Shown here: one piece after another, positions 52,203 through 61,657 of the stretch
How positions within the stretch are numbered: position 1 is the first letter of the stretch
Layout of the letters: each line of letters begins with the position of its first letter
DNA from: Aquimarina sp. RZ0
GTDB taxonomy: Bacteria > Bacteroidota > Bacteroidia > Flavobacteriales > Flavobacteriaceae
Direction: 5' to 3'
NCBI RefSeq assembly: GCF_008370685.1
Contig: NZ_VTZU01000033.1
Span: 1 to 64,000, forward strand
DNA: 64,000 nucleotides
Program-made: the position numbers and the translations under genes
Notes under the pieces: generated by a model
The model's database searches: none
What the model saw: only the letters and a program-made list of their open reading frames with translations
Told to the model about the DNA's origin: nothing

Positions 52203-55200
52203 TTATTTTATAATAATTGAGTGAATTGATTTTTTAATAGAATCACCTATAGAAAGGATATAAGAACCGGACTGAATTCCATCCAGAGAGATCGATTTAT
52301 TTGCTATTTGACCTTGAGAAATTACTCTTCCTCTTAGATCAAATAGTATGTACGAACTTTTATTATCAGGAATAGAAATATTTAGAATACGAGCAGTTCC
52401 CACCGGGTTTGGAAATACACTGATTGCTATAGGTTTTGTAGTAATAAAATTAACAACTTCTGATCCTCCTCTTGCAGCTCCACCTAGCGTGAATGTGGTA
52501 GCTTCAGAACTGCCAAATGATGCTCCAGATGCTAATGAGGTGTTTCCTGCCGTTACCGAATAAGAACCGTTTCCGAATGAACAACAAATACCATCACCAT
52601 AAGTGTCATTAATAGTAAATGTATATGTTCCAGCATCCAGACACTCCGAAACAGTTAAGGTAGATCCGTCTGCTTGAGAAGCATATGTGCCTCCAGAAGC
52701 TACAATTTGATTACTGCTATTCACTATTTCCCAACTAGTTTCTTCTGGATAATCATCAAATGTAATTGATACTGTAATATCAGAACAAGACGGAGGCGTT
52801 ACCGTATTAGTTATCAATTGAATATCATCTATAGCCATATCACCACGCCAGGAGGTACTAGTGATACCACTAAATCTTAATCTAAGACCATTTCCGGTAT
52901 ACGTAGCAAGATCAAGACTTTCTGATTTCCAGGAATTTCCTTGATTCCCTGATTTTGACCAAATGGAAGTCCAGGTAGCCCCATTATCACTACTCGCTTC
53001 TAATGCCAAAGTACCCATGCTAGAACCAAACATATGATATTGGAAAGCAAAAGTAGCTTGTGTAGTTCCGCTTAGATCAAAGCAAGGTGAGTTTAATACT
53101 GCTTTTTTAGTAGGATAACCAGATCCGTTGCCAGAGGCTTCTATATACATATAATACGTTCCTTGAGCAGCATCTGATGGACCTGTGCTATTTGATGGTG
53201 TCCCAGCAGAATCATTTATCCAATCGATGTCATCAGAAGAGGACTGACTCCAGTCTCCCAAAGAATTTTCAAAACTTTCTGCGTATGGAAAAGAAGTTAT
53301 TCCTCCTGTACATCCATTACCACCAGTACCTCCGGGAAGTGTAGTAGCGGTTACTATGTTACTAAAATCAGATTGATTGTTTGCAGCATCTTTTGCTTTT
53401 ATGCTAAAAGAATATGTTGTCTCGGGTGATAATCCGGTTACCTGATAAGCAGTAGATACAACGGTAGCAATAACAGTATTTTCTTGATAAACATCATATC
53501 CTGTTACACCCGTATTATCAGTAGCAGCATTCCAGGAGAGGTCAATCGTGTTTTGCGTTGTATTAGAAACAATTAGATTGGTAGGAGCAGTAGGAGCTTG
53601 TGTATCTGGAGTAACCTGACCACTAATTTCAAAATCTGCATTGGAAATATCAAAAAATACATTCCCTGACCCTTTTACCATAATTCTGTTCTGAATACCT
53701 TGAGCATTAGGTACAGTAATGGTATGAGATCCATCATTAGGAACCCCTGTGGCCAACGCTATAGTATATGTATCACCTCCATCAGTAGATAATAAAATAT
53801 CTACATTTGCGGTATCTACACCATTGGCAGTAGTACCGGCAACATCCCAGGTTACCGTTTGAGCAGAACCGGCTAACCAGCTTACATTTGTATTTGGTGT
53901 GATTACCAGGAATGGTCCTGCATTAGCAGTTACATTTACTTTCATATTATCACTTTGGTTACCAGCACCGCCGGCTTTGTTGTCTCTAACCGTGAGTCTG
54001 AAGTTTAAAGTTCTTGTCACATCAGGTATAGCCTCCCATTGCCAGGAAGTAGCTCCAGTTTTAATAGTTGATAACCTTGGAAAATATCTTTGATTAGAGG
54101 TAGAAGGATTAAAAGATCTAAAAGCAACACCAGAAGTAGCTGTTACATTCGGGTAGGTAGAAGTTGCATTATTTTCGTCGAATTGTTCCCAGCAATATGT
54201 AAGTACATCTCCACTATTAGTATCAGATCCTTGACCTGTTAATATAAATGGAGTACTTTTTGGTACGGTATAGTCCGATCCAGCATTTGCAGTTGGGATA
54301 GCATTGCCAGTATTTGTATTGGTCTGACAACTTGTAGATTTCACATAATTAGTAATCTGCTGAATACTTATCGCGTGAAAATAAGGGTCACTATTTTGTT
54401 GTACATCTGTTGCTCCTGTAATACCTGCATATCCCATAATTGTAGAACCACTTCCTGGTTCCATTTGTACATTTCTTCCTTCATTACCGCCGTGAGTCCA
54501 GGTATGATTTCCTCCAAATTGATGTCCCATTTCATGTGCGACATAATCAACATCAAAAGCGTCCCCGATAGGATCTGCTCTCGATGTAAATGCACTCCCT
54601 TTGTTTCCATTTATACATACACATCCAATACATCCTGCATTACCATTATTACCAGCTTTCGCAAATAAGTGACCAATATCATAATTAGCTTCTCCAATCA
54701 CATTGGTAAGTGTTGATTGTAATTGACTGTTGAATCCTCCGTTAGAATAAGGGTCGGTACTTGCATTCGTATAGATTACATCATCTGTATTTCCTATTAG
54801 AACCATAGTTACAGCAAAATCACTTTCAAAAATAGCATTCACACGTGTCATAGTAGTATTGATTGCTGCGAGTGCACCGGCTTTAGTGCCTCCATGAAAT
54901 TGTGTGTATTCTCCGTTGGTAGAGACGGCTAATCTATAGGTTCTTAATGTTCCGTCATCTGCGTTTTTTTGGTTATTAGATGTTTGCCCTGTTAGATTTT
55001 TAGTGTTTTCATCAACCAGACATCTGAATTTTTCTACTGTAGTTGATTTATCACCCCTGGAATACACTGTATATGTCATACCATCTTTTGCGATAGGTTC
55101 TATAAAAACGGCACCTCTATCGCTTAGAAGCATCGTTTGCAGACCATTCGGCGATATACTAAAGCGTATTCTGTCTGAAGGGTTATCAATTCCCTGACCC

Positions 55201-55532
55201 GCATATGATTTAATTCCTGGATACCTGGCAGAAAGATCAGAAGACAATACAGGAGCTTCAAAAATTCTAAAGGACTCTAATTGTCCGTTTACATTTGGGA
55301 AATTAATAATTACAGAAGAGCTCAATGATTTACCTCGCAAGGGAGATTTCTGAATTATTTTTTTAAAACGTTGAAAATCTAATCTAAAAAGAGTTTTCGT
55401 TGGTAAATCCTTCTTTGCGGAAATAATAGTCGATTTTTTTAGATTGTTGTTGGTTTTTTTCCAAAGGTTGTTTTGAGAAAAACTGTAGCTTATTACGAAT
55501 AAGCCAATGAGTAATGATAATCGTATTTTCAT
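52203..55532 (-). CDS. T9SS-secreted reprolysin-like (M12B) metalloprotease
   Basis: 1109 residues from the ATG at 55532, where MKIRLSLLIGLFVISYSFS is the signal peptide; the frame from 55562 adds 10 residues. A propeptide is followed by a metzincin catalytic domain with HEMGHQFGGNH (residues 333-343). Further domains are a PKD-like segment (NAGSDYTVPKSTPFILTG), an Ig-like segment, a fibronectin III domain (APTAPTNLIVSNTTQNTIDL), a MAM-like domain (FPYAESFENSLGDW to WRGDMAIDDIQL), a region with DGICC and a T9SS sorting tail (VFPNPVGTARILNI). It should be an extracellular protein-degrading enzyme. It has a clear terminator. Confidence 0.92.
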   Translation of the reverse strand: MKIRLSLLIGLFVISYSFSQNNLWKKTNNNLKKSTIISAKKDLPTKTLFRLDFQRFKKIIQKSPLRGKSLSSSVIINFPNVNGQLESFRIFEAPVLSSDLSARYPGIKSYAGQGIDNPSDRIRFSISPNGLQTMLLSDRGAVFIEPIAKDGMTYTVYSRGDKSTTVEKFRCLVDENTKNLTGQTSNNQKNADDGTLRTYRLAVSTNGEYTQFHGGTKAGALAAINTTMTRVNAIFESDFAVTMVLIGNTDDVIYTNASTDPYSNGGFNSQLQSTLTNVIGEANYDIGHLFAKAGNNGNAGCIGCVCINGNKGSAFTSRADPIGDAFDVDYVAHEMGHQFGGNHTWTHGGNEGRNVQMEPGSGSTIMGYAGITGATDVQQNSDPYFHAISIQQITNYVKSTSCQTNTNTGNAIPTANAGSDYTVPKSTPFILTGQGSDTNSGDVLTYCWEQFDENNATSTYPNVTATSGVAFRSFNPSTSNQRYFPRLSTIKTGATSWQWEAIPDVTRTLNFRLTVRDNKAGGAGNQSDNMKVNVTANAGPFLVITPNTNVSWLAGSAQTVTWDVAGTTANGVDTANVDILLSTDGGDTYTIALATGVPNDGSHTITVPNAQGIQNRIMVKGSGNVFFDISNADFEISGQVTPDTQAPTAPTNLIVSNTTQNTIDLSWNAATDNTGVTGYDVYQENTVIATVVSTAYQVTGLSPETTYSFSIKAKDAANNQSDFSNIVTATTLPGGTGGNGCTGGITSFPYAESFENSLGDWSQSSSDDIDWINDSAGTPSNSTGPSDAAQGTYYMYIEASGNGSGYPTKKAVLNSPCFDLSGTTQATFAFQYHMFGSSMGTLALEASSDNGATWTSIWSKSGNQGNSWKSESLDLATYTGNGLRLRFSGITSTSWRGDMAIDDIQLITNTVTPPSCSDITVSITFDDYPEETSWEIVNSSNQIVASGGTYASQADGSTLTVSECLDAGTYTFTINDTYGDGICCSFGNGSYSVTAGNTSLASGASFGSSEATTFTLGGAARGGSEVVNFITTKPIAISVFPNPVGTARILNISIPDNKSSYILFDLRGRVISQGQIANKSISLDGIQSGSYILSIGDSIKKSIHSIIIK

Positions 55533-56159
55533 ATTAATATTATATTGAGTTAGCGATGCCAAATGTAGAAATATTTATAAAATCAATGTGAAATATTGAA
55601 CACAAAAAGGACTAGTTGTTATTAATAATATAATTAATAGAATAGAGTGCTATTTATTAATGATTTTGTAATAAATGAGTTGGTTTTTTATGGTTTAGTT
55701 TGTCATATTAATAATGTTAAAATCATGAAAAATTCTTATGGTTAGTTTATAGTTTATTTTTCTAATATGATTGCTTTGAAATGGGGAAAATTCATGACAA
55801 GACAAGTTTGTGAACGTTGTGCTAGTATGAATTGATCGTCAGAAAGAATAGAAGTATTTGATGGAGCGTATTTATTATTCATTGTAGTTCAGTTAGAAAG
55901 AGTATGTTTTTTACATAAAAAATACATATATTTAGAAATAAATTAGAGTTGTTTAAATAGGGGGGAGATCTATTTTAAATACTGAACTCATCTTGAGTAC
56001 TGCTTTGACCTGCAAAATTTACATTTTGCACTCTAATTTTGTTGTTTTTTTAACTGTAGCTATGGCTATGCTGAAAAAAACCTACTTCATTATAGTACAA
56101 AATCCAAACTTTTCGGTTGAAAATCACGACTCAATATGAGTTTAATCTAAAAATTAATT
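55533..56159. other. Divergent intergenic region with a type II palindrome
   Basis: Holds the promoter regions of the protease (minus) and the GH16 gene (plus). About 450 bp is featureless AT-rich DNA, and a type II palindrome fills 55984-56143, ending 16 bp before the GH16 ATG. Confidence 0.6.
55984..56143 (-). repeat. ~160-bp palindromic repeat, type II, copy 2
   Basis: Inverted relative of 23851-24006. Its left end is GAACTCATCTTGAGTACTGC, and on the minus strand its centre is GCATAGCCATAGCTAC, close to GCATAGCTATAGCTAC of the type I elements. This links types I and II. Confidence 0.82.
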
Positions 56160-57311
56160 ATGAAGAAAATTAAGTTAGGAATGTTAGTGATTTTGTATTT
56201 AGTATTTTTAAGTTGTAGTAGTGATAATACAGAGGCTAATGTTATGGACAACAACGGACAGGAAGAAGAGGAGAATACTTCGGATGGTGGTGATGGCAAT
56301 GATAACGACAATGCTGCTGCTCAATTTGGTTTGGGAGGAATTATATCTGATTGTCCTCAGGGTGACAGTAATTTGTTTGATACTCCCGTGAATAATAATT
56401 TAGCTCCTGTGGATCGTTCTAAGTTTGGTATGAAATCCTGGAGTCTTGTAGAGGCATTATCAGATGAATTTAATTATGATACCGGAGTGCCTTCACAGGC
56501 ATTCAAAGATAAATGGAAACTAGGCTTTGTAAATGATTTTACAGGGCCAATACCTACAGTATGGACGGGAGAACAGGTTTCGATAGAAGATAATGGCGTA
56601 TTAGTTTTGGAAGCCAGAGAAACAGGCGTTAATGCCGACAGGAGGCTGCTTTGCGGTATGATTTCCACCTGGGCAAAAAGTAGTTATCCTTTGTTTCAGG
56701 AAGCTAAAGTGAAAATAAGTAATTCTCAATTGGCAAATGCAGTTTGGATGTTGAGTAGCGATCCCGGAACAACAGAAGAAATAGATAATGTAGAGGCATA
56801 TGGACCTACAATCAGAGCTGATGGGCAGCGTGCTGAACAAGATTATTTTACAGATCGTATTCATTTAAGCCATCATACGTTTGATAATCAAAATGGAGTA
56901 AGATTGGATTATCAGCCTAAAAGACAAACCTGGATGTCTCGAAAAAAAAGCGAAGGTAATTGTAGTAGAGATAATGATGTGGTATGGAGTGAAGATTTTC
57001 ATTATTTTGGAGTGAAATGGGTGAGTCCAAACCGATTAGAATATTTTATTGATGGCGAATTGGTAAGAGTTGTTGAAGGACTTGCCGTTGATGATGGTAT
57101 TGATCCTCAAAGGTATACTAAATGTGGAGAAGGTCTCACGAGAGAAATGCATATGCTTATTAGCCATGCTGCTCAAGACTGGCGCTATGGAAGTGTTGAT
57201 AATTTTTGGAATAGTTCGGATATAAAGACAGGTGAAAATACCAAAATGCGAATTGATTGGCTACGAGTGTACACGCCTACAGGAGAATTAAATCAAAAAA
57301 GTTGTAACTAA
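56160..57311 (+). CDS. GH16 family glycoside hydrolase (agarase-like lipoprotein)
   Basis: 383 residues. Lipoprotein signal MKKIKLGMLVILYLVFLSC, then an acidic, low-complexity linker (residues ~25-55, EEEENTSDGGDGNDNDN), then a GH16 jelly-roll domain. The catalytic ExDxxE motif is present as E207-I-D209-N-V-E212. YFGVKWVSPNRLEYFIDGE and MRIDWLRVYTP are typical of GH16 beta-agarases and porphyranases. It should cut galactans such as agar at the cell surface. Laminarinase is less likely, but the exact substrate is not fixed. No susCD pair is nearby. Its leader includes a type II palindrome ending 16 bp before the ATG. Confidence 0.9.
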   Translation: MKKIKLGMLVILYLVFLSCSSDNTEANVMDNNGQEEEENTSDGGDGNDNDNAAAQFGLGGIISDCPQGDSNLFDTPVNNNLAPVDRSKFGMKSWSLVEALSDEFNYDTGVPSQAFKDKWKLGFVNDFTGPIPTVWTGEQVSIEDNGVLVLEARETGVNADRRLLCGMISTWAKSSYPLFQEAKVKISNSQLANAVWMLSSDPGTTEEIDNVEAYGPTIRADGQRAEQDYFTDRIHLSHHTFDNQNGVRLDYQPKRQTWMSRKKSEGNCSRDNDVVWSEDFHYFGVKWVSPNRLEYFIDGELVRVVEGLAVDDGIDPQRYTKCGEGLTREMHMLISHAAQDWRYGSVDNFWNSSDIKTGENTKMRIDWLRVYTPTGELNQKSCN

Positions 57312-57324
57312 AAAACTATTTATT

Positions 57325-57359
57325 AAACTACTACTGGTTTAGAGGTAGTAGTAGTTTTT
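57325..57359 (+). terminator. Terminator of the GH16 gene
   Basis: AAACTACTACT (57325-57335) and AGTAGTAGTTT (57347-57357) with an 11-base loop, followed by Ts, 13 bp after the stop. Confidence 0.85.
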
Positions 57360-57365
57360 ATTTAA

Positions 57366-57446
57366 TGTCTGGTCTGAAATACAGCAAAATCAAAATCTCA
57401 TCAAAAATCTTTCAAATTATGAAAATTGTCTATTTCCGACCAGACA
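57366..57446. repeat. ~80-bp element with terminal inverted repeats
   Basis: TGTCTGGTC-TGAAATA at the left and TATTTC-CGACCAGACA at the right are inverted repeats of ~16 bp with one mismatch, around ~50 bp of AT-rich DNA. It could be a very small non-autonomous mobile element or the ends of a deleted insertion sequence. One copy only in this window. Confidence 0.5.
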
Positions 57447-57468
57447 CTAATTATCATTATAAAATATC

Positions 57469-57846
57469 TTATATATTAGGAATAATCAATTCCTGATCAG
57501 GGTGAATGACATCAGGATTTTTGAGGATATGGGTATTTGCTTCAAAAATTTGCTTATACTTCATAGGATCTTTAAAATAGTGTTTTGCTATTTTACTCAA
57601 AGATTCTCCGCTTTTTACAATATGTCTATGGTAGACAGAATCATCAGCTACGGCAATATCAGCAACGATATCATTAGGTGATTCCCCACCAATCTCTTTA
57701 ATTTTATCCCAAATCTGATTTTTTTCATATTGAGTTCCTGCCGTACCTTTTACAGTAAGTACTCCGTTATCTTCAGTTACATCACCATTTTGAATATTTA
57801 ATTCCTGCCCCAAGTCTAAAACGTCTTGATATTTTGCTTTTACCAT
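57469..57846 (-). CDS. BON-LysM protein, YgaU/Kbp family
   Basis: 125 residues: an N-terminal BON-like domain (residues ~5-65: VLDLGQELNIQNGDVTED, LTVKGTAGTQYEK) and a C-terminal LysM domain (residues ~73-122: HIVKSGESLSKIAKHYFKDP to HPDQELIIPNI). Same architecture as E. coli Kbp (YgaU), a potassium-binding protein induced by osmotic stress. There is no signal peptide, as in the E. coli protein. It is transcribed alone, ending 22 bp before the small inverted-repeat element. Confidence 0.87.
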   Translation of the reverse strand: MVKAKYQDVLDLGQELNIQNGDVTEDNGVLTVKGTAGTQYEKNQIWDKIKEIGGESPNDIVADIAVADDSVYHRHIVKSGESLSKIAKHYFKDPMKYKQIFEANTHILKNPDVIHPDQELIIPNI

Positions 57847-58000
57847 AACTAAAATGATTTTTAAGTTAATTAATTAGATTTACTCAAATATAGTAATTTC
57901 TAGAGTTGATTTTATAGTATTTATTAATTAAAAAACAGTAAAACATCGATGAAATACATAATTTGTCTATATTCGAAAATGTATTCATACAAGTACACAC

Positions 58001-58789
58001 ATGTTTAGAAAACGATTTTATTATCTTATAAAACTGCAGTATCTGGGCTTCAGATATCATGGATGGCAAAAACAGCCAGAAGTGAATACCTTGCAACGAA
58101 TGGTAGAAAGAACAATCAATTATATATTAGACCATAAAGGGTTTAAAGTTTTAGCAGCAGGGAGGACCGATGCAAAGGTATCTGCAAATGAAGCTTATAT
58201 AGAATTATTTGTAGATCATGAGGCACTAGTGCTAAATTTTTTTTTTGATTTATTAAATCAAAACCTCCCTCAGGATATACGTGCGATTAGTATTCAGGAA
58301 ACAGATGAACAGTTTAATATTATCCAGCATCCTAAGATTAAAGAATATATTTATTTGTTTTGTTATGGAGAGAAATTTCATCCTTTTTGTGCACCTTTTA
58401 TGTATAATGTACTAGAAGAGCTTAATATTAAAGAAATGCAAAAGGCTGCAAAACTATTCGAGGGAAAGCATAACTTTAGATCCTATTGTTATCGCCCCAA
58501 TGCAAATACAATTCTGGAAGGAGAGATTATTTCCTGTGAAATAGTTGAAAATACACTTTACACAGCTAATTTCTTTCCTGAAGCGAGTTATTTATTAAGG
58601 GTAAAAGGAGCAGGTTTTAAAAGAAATCAGATTCGCTTGATGATGGGGGCATTATTAGATCTTGGTAAAGGAAAGATTGATGTTGATTTTATAAAAAACA
58701 CCTTAAATCCTGACGCTGATCCAATAGTATTAGAGCATATTGTTCCGGGTTCTGGGTTGATCCTAAATGCGGTAACACTTAAAAAGTAA
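58001..58789 (+). CDS. TruA-type tRNA pseudouridine synthase
   Basis: 262 residues. The family N-terminus FYYLIKLQYLGFRYHGWQKQP and the catalytic motif AAGRTDAKVSA with D57 are present, and the RNA-binding segment FEGKHNFRSYCYRP follows. It makes pseudouridine at positions 38-40 of tRNA anticodon arms if it is a true TruA. The TruA family in Bacteroidetes also has divergent paralogues, and this copy has some unusual substitutions (RTDAKVSA rather than RTDAGVHA), so it may be such a paralogue. It forms an operon with the MOSC gene 7 bp downstream. Confidence 0.87.
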   Translation: MFRKRFYYLIKLQYLGFRYHGWQKQPEVNTLQRMVERTINYILDHKGFKVLAAGRTDAKVSANEAYIELFVDHEALVLNFFFDLLNQNLPQDIRAISIQETDEQFNIIQHPKIKEYIYLFCYGEKFHPFCAPFMYNVLEELNIKEMQKAAKLFEGKHNFRSYCYRPNANTILEGEIISCEIVENTLYTANFFPEASYLLRVKGAGFKRNQIRLMMGALLDLGKGKIDVDFIKNTLNPDADPIVLEHIVPGSGLILNAVTLKK

Positions 58790-58796
58790 ATATTTA

Positions 58797-59447
58797 ATGA
58801 AGGTTATTTCGACAAATATTGGAGAACCAAAGACTATTAGCTGGAGAGGTAATCAAGTAAAAACGGGTATCTATAAGTATCCTGTGGATACATCTATTTT
58901 TCTTGACAAAGAAGATGTAAAAAACGACCATGTTATAGATAGAAAAGTTCATGGAGGCGTGGATAAAGCTTGTTATCTATATGCTGCTGAGCATTATCCA
59001 TATTGGAAAGAAAAATATCCTGATTTGACTTGGGATTATGGAATGTTTGGCGAAAACCTTACTATTTTGGGACTGGATGAACGTATTATAAATATAGGTA
59101 ATATTTATAAGGTAGGGGATGCAATCGTTCAGGTTTCTCAGCCCAGAAGACCTTGTTTTAAATTAGGAATACGGTTTGGAACACAAGCCATCTTAAAACA
59201 ATTTATAGAAGCCTTAATTCCGGGAATGTATCTTAGAGTGTTAACGCCGGGATATGTAAAAGCCTCTGATACACTAGTATTACAGGAAGAAAATACTAAA
59301 GGGGTATCAATTCGTGAGATGTATCTATTGTTGTATGATCAAACACCACATTATGAGGTGGCTAAAAAAGCTTTGGATGATCCATATATTACAGTAAGTA
59401 ATAAGGCAGCTATTTTAGGTAAATATGGGAGTACTTTTCCTGAATGA
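58797..59447 (+). CDS. MOSC domain-containing protein (YiiM-like)
   Basis: 216 residues with a single MOSC domain: VHGGVDKACYLYAAEHYPYW, MFGENLTILGL and the conserved cysteine in QPRRPCFKLG. MOSC proteins bind the molybdenum cofactor or transfer sulfur; YiiM of E. coli reduces N-hydroxylated compounds. It starts 7 bp after truA, so they are cotranscribed, and ends convergent with recQ (13 bp gap). The pairing with truA does not itself reveal a function. Confidence 0.9.
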   Translation: MKVISTNIGEPKTISWRGNQVKTGIYKYPVDTSIFLDKEDVKNDHVIDRKVHGGVDKACYLYAAEHYPYWKEKYPDLTWDYGMFGENLTILGLDERIINIGNIYKVGDAIVQVSQPRRPCFKLGIRFGTQAILKQFIEALIPGMYLRVLTPGYVKASDTLVLQEENTKGVSIREMYLLLYDQTPHYEVAKKALDDPYITVSNKAAILGKYGSTFPE

Positions 59448-59460
59448 TGTATAGATTATT

Positions 59461-61581
59461 CTAAGTGTCATTGTTTTCTAAAATAGTCAAAGCTAGTTTG
59501 ATGGTGTTGTAATCCATAGCTTGCTCAAAATGCTCAAAATATGGTTTAAGAGTGTCCGGATGTTCGAGGGCTTCTTTTGCCTGTTCAACTGATTTAATAT
59601 CTTCTGCACTGATAAATTGGGTAAGATCAATATCTTCACCATCTGCGTGTAGTTTCATGATGTGTGAAAATATAGTAGATTCTGCCAGTTTTCGTTCTGC
59701 TGCAATTTCAGTTATGGAGAGTCCATTTTTATAGAGGTTTAATGTTTCTTTATAGGAGCTACCTTTATTTTTATTTGTTTTTTTCTTCTTATTTGTTTTT
59801 TCCGCAGAAAAATCTATAATCGTCTTTATAAACTGAAATCCGTAGTTCTGCATTTTTTGTTTACCCACACCACTAATCTGCATAAATTCTTCATCAGTCA
59901 TCGGTCTGAATTTTTCCATTTCTTTCAAAGTAGCATCGCTAAAAATTTGATATGCAGGAATTCCGGCTTCTCTGGCAAGATCTAATCGTAATTGTCTTAG
60001 TTTTTCGAATAAATCTGGTGTTTTAGTTTTGGTTACTTCTTCGAGTATTATTTCTTTTTTCTTTTTAAATTCTATCAGGTTGGCCAGACTTACTTTCTCT
60101 CCCTCGAACAGCACTTTTTTAGAAAGAGCTGTAAGTTTTAGCTTGTTATTTTGATGAAAGGCAATTTCAAGATATCCTTGATTAATAAGCTGTATGATAT
60201 ACTGTTGCCAATCCTGCCAGGAAATATCTTTAGCAATACCATAGGTTTTTACGTGTTGATACCCTTTATCAAGTACTACCGCATTTTGTGCACCTCTTAA
60301 AATATCAATTACAGTTCCTATAGGTTCTTCTTCTTTTATCCTTACCACCGTTGATAATGCTTTTTGTGCAATGATAGTTCCGTCGATAAAACTAGGTGGA
60401 TTTTTACACACATCACAATTACCACAATCTTCTTGTATTAGTTCTCCAAAATAACTTAATAAAATTTTTCTTCTGCAACTTAGAGAATCTGCATACTGTT
60501 TCATTCGATCCAGTTTTGCTATCTGTACGTCCTGGTTACCAGACATATTTGCAAATTTTTGTAATTGTACTACATCTGCATAACTATGAAATAATAAGGT
60601 AGAAGAAGGTAACCCATCACGTCCGGCACGTCCAATTTCCTGGTAGTATCCTTCAATGTTTTTAGGTAAATTATAATGGATAACCCATCGTACATTGGAT
60701 TTGTCAATTCCCATCCCAAAAGCAATGGTTGCACATACAATTTGTACCGTATCGTTAATGAAACCTTCTTGTACTTTTGATCGTTGCAGATGATCAATAC
60801 CTGCGTGATATGCTTCTGCAATAAATCCCTGACCTTGCAATTTTTCGGCAAGCATTTCTGTAGTCTTCCTACTTAGACAGTATATAATTCCGCAATCATT
60901 AGGTTTGTCCTGCAGGAAATTAAAAATTTGTTCAATTCTTTTATTTCCCGGACGAACCTCAAGACTTAAATTTTTACGATCAAAAGACGCTAAATATTGA
61001 GTAGCATGAGGAATATTGAGTTGATCACAGATATCTTTTCTGGTTGCTTTATCCGCTGTTGCTGTAAGTGCAATTGCCGGAGTTTCCGGAAAACGATTTT
61101 TCAGATATCCAAGTTGGGTATATGCAGGTCTGAAATCATGTCCCCAGGAAGAGATACAGTGCGCTTCATCAATGGCAATCAAGCTAATTTCTATTTGGGA
61201 TAGGATGGTATCCAGAAAACTCAAACTCTCTGGAGCTACATAAAGAAGTTTGATTTTTTTATCCAGAAGGTTTTGATAAATATCTTGTTGTTCATTTTCA
61301 TTTTGACTACTATTTACATATGATGCCTGTATGCCATTGGCTCTTAATCCATCGACCTGATCTTTCATTAATGCAATCAAAGGAGAAATGACCAGGGTAA
61401 TGCCGGGTAAGAGTAAAGCAGGTAATTGATAGCAGATGGATTTACCGCCACCAGTAGGCATTATAACCAAGTTGTCTGATCCATTAAAAATAGAACCGAT
61501 GATTTCTTGTTGTAAAGGACGGAAGCTGTCATACCCAAAATACTCTTTTAGCGTATGTAAGATTTGTGTTTGTTCTGGCAT
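59461..61581 (-). CDS. recQ: ATP-dependent DNA helicase RecQ
   Basis: 706 residues. Walker A is MPTGGGKSICYQL (K47), the DEAH box is AIDEAHCISSWGHDFRP, and motifs IV-VI continue to QEIGRAGRDGLPS. The RQC zinc site uses CRRKILLSYF and CGNCDVC. The HRDC domain reads KLRQLRLDLAREAGIPAYQI to MQISGVGKQKMQNYG. The C-terminal ~120 residues add a helix-turn-helix (LSITEIAAERKLAESTIFSH), as in many Bacteroidetes RecQ proteins. It unwinds DNA 3'-5' in recombination repair. The basic linker TNKKKKTNKNKG separates HRDC and the C-terminal domain. Confidence 0.96.
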   Translation of the reverse strand: MPEQTQILHTLKEYFGYDSFRPLQQEIIGSIFNGSDNLVIMPTGGGKSICYQLPALLLPGITLVISPLIALMKDQVDGLRANGIQASYVNSSQNENEQQDIYQNLLDKKIKLLYVAPESLSFLDTILSQIEISLIAIDEAHCISSWGHDFRPAYTQLGYLKNRFPETPAIALTATADKATRKDICDQLNIPHATQYLASFDRKNLSLEVRPGNKRIEQIFNFLQDKPNDCGIIYCLSRKTTEMLAEKLQGQGFIAEAYHAGIDHLQRSKVQEGFINDTVQIVCATIAFGMGIDKSNVRWVIHYNLPKNIEGYYQEIGRAGRDGLPSSTLLFHSYADVVQLQKFANMSGNQDVQIAKLDRMKQYADSLSCRRKILLSYFGELIQEDCGNCDVCKNPPSFIDGTIIAQKALSTVVRIKEEEPIGTVIDILRGAQNAVVLDKGYQHVKTYGIAKDISWQDWQQYIIQLINQGYLEIAFHQNNKLKLTALSKKVLFEGEKVSLANLIEFKKKKEIILEEVTKTKTPDLFEKLRQLRLDLAREAGIPAYQIFSDATLKEMEKFRPMTDEEFMQISGVGKQKMQNYGFQFIKTIIDFSAEKTNKKKKTNKNKGSSYKETLNLYKNGLSITEIAAERKLAESTIFSHIMKLHADGEDIDLTQFISAEDIKSVEQAKEALEHPDTLKPYFEHFEQAMDYNTIKLALTILENNDT

Positions 61582-61657
61582 AATTACAAAGAAAATAAAA
61601 AGAGGTGAAAAAACCAGAGATGTGAGTAAATACTAATGCCAATTTTGAAAGATTTAC

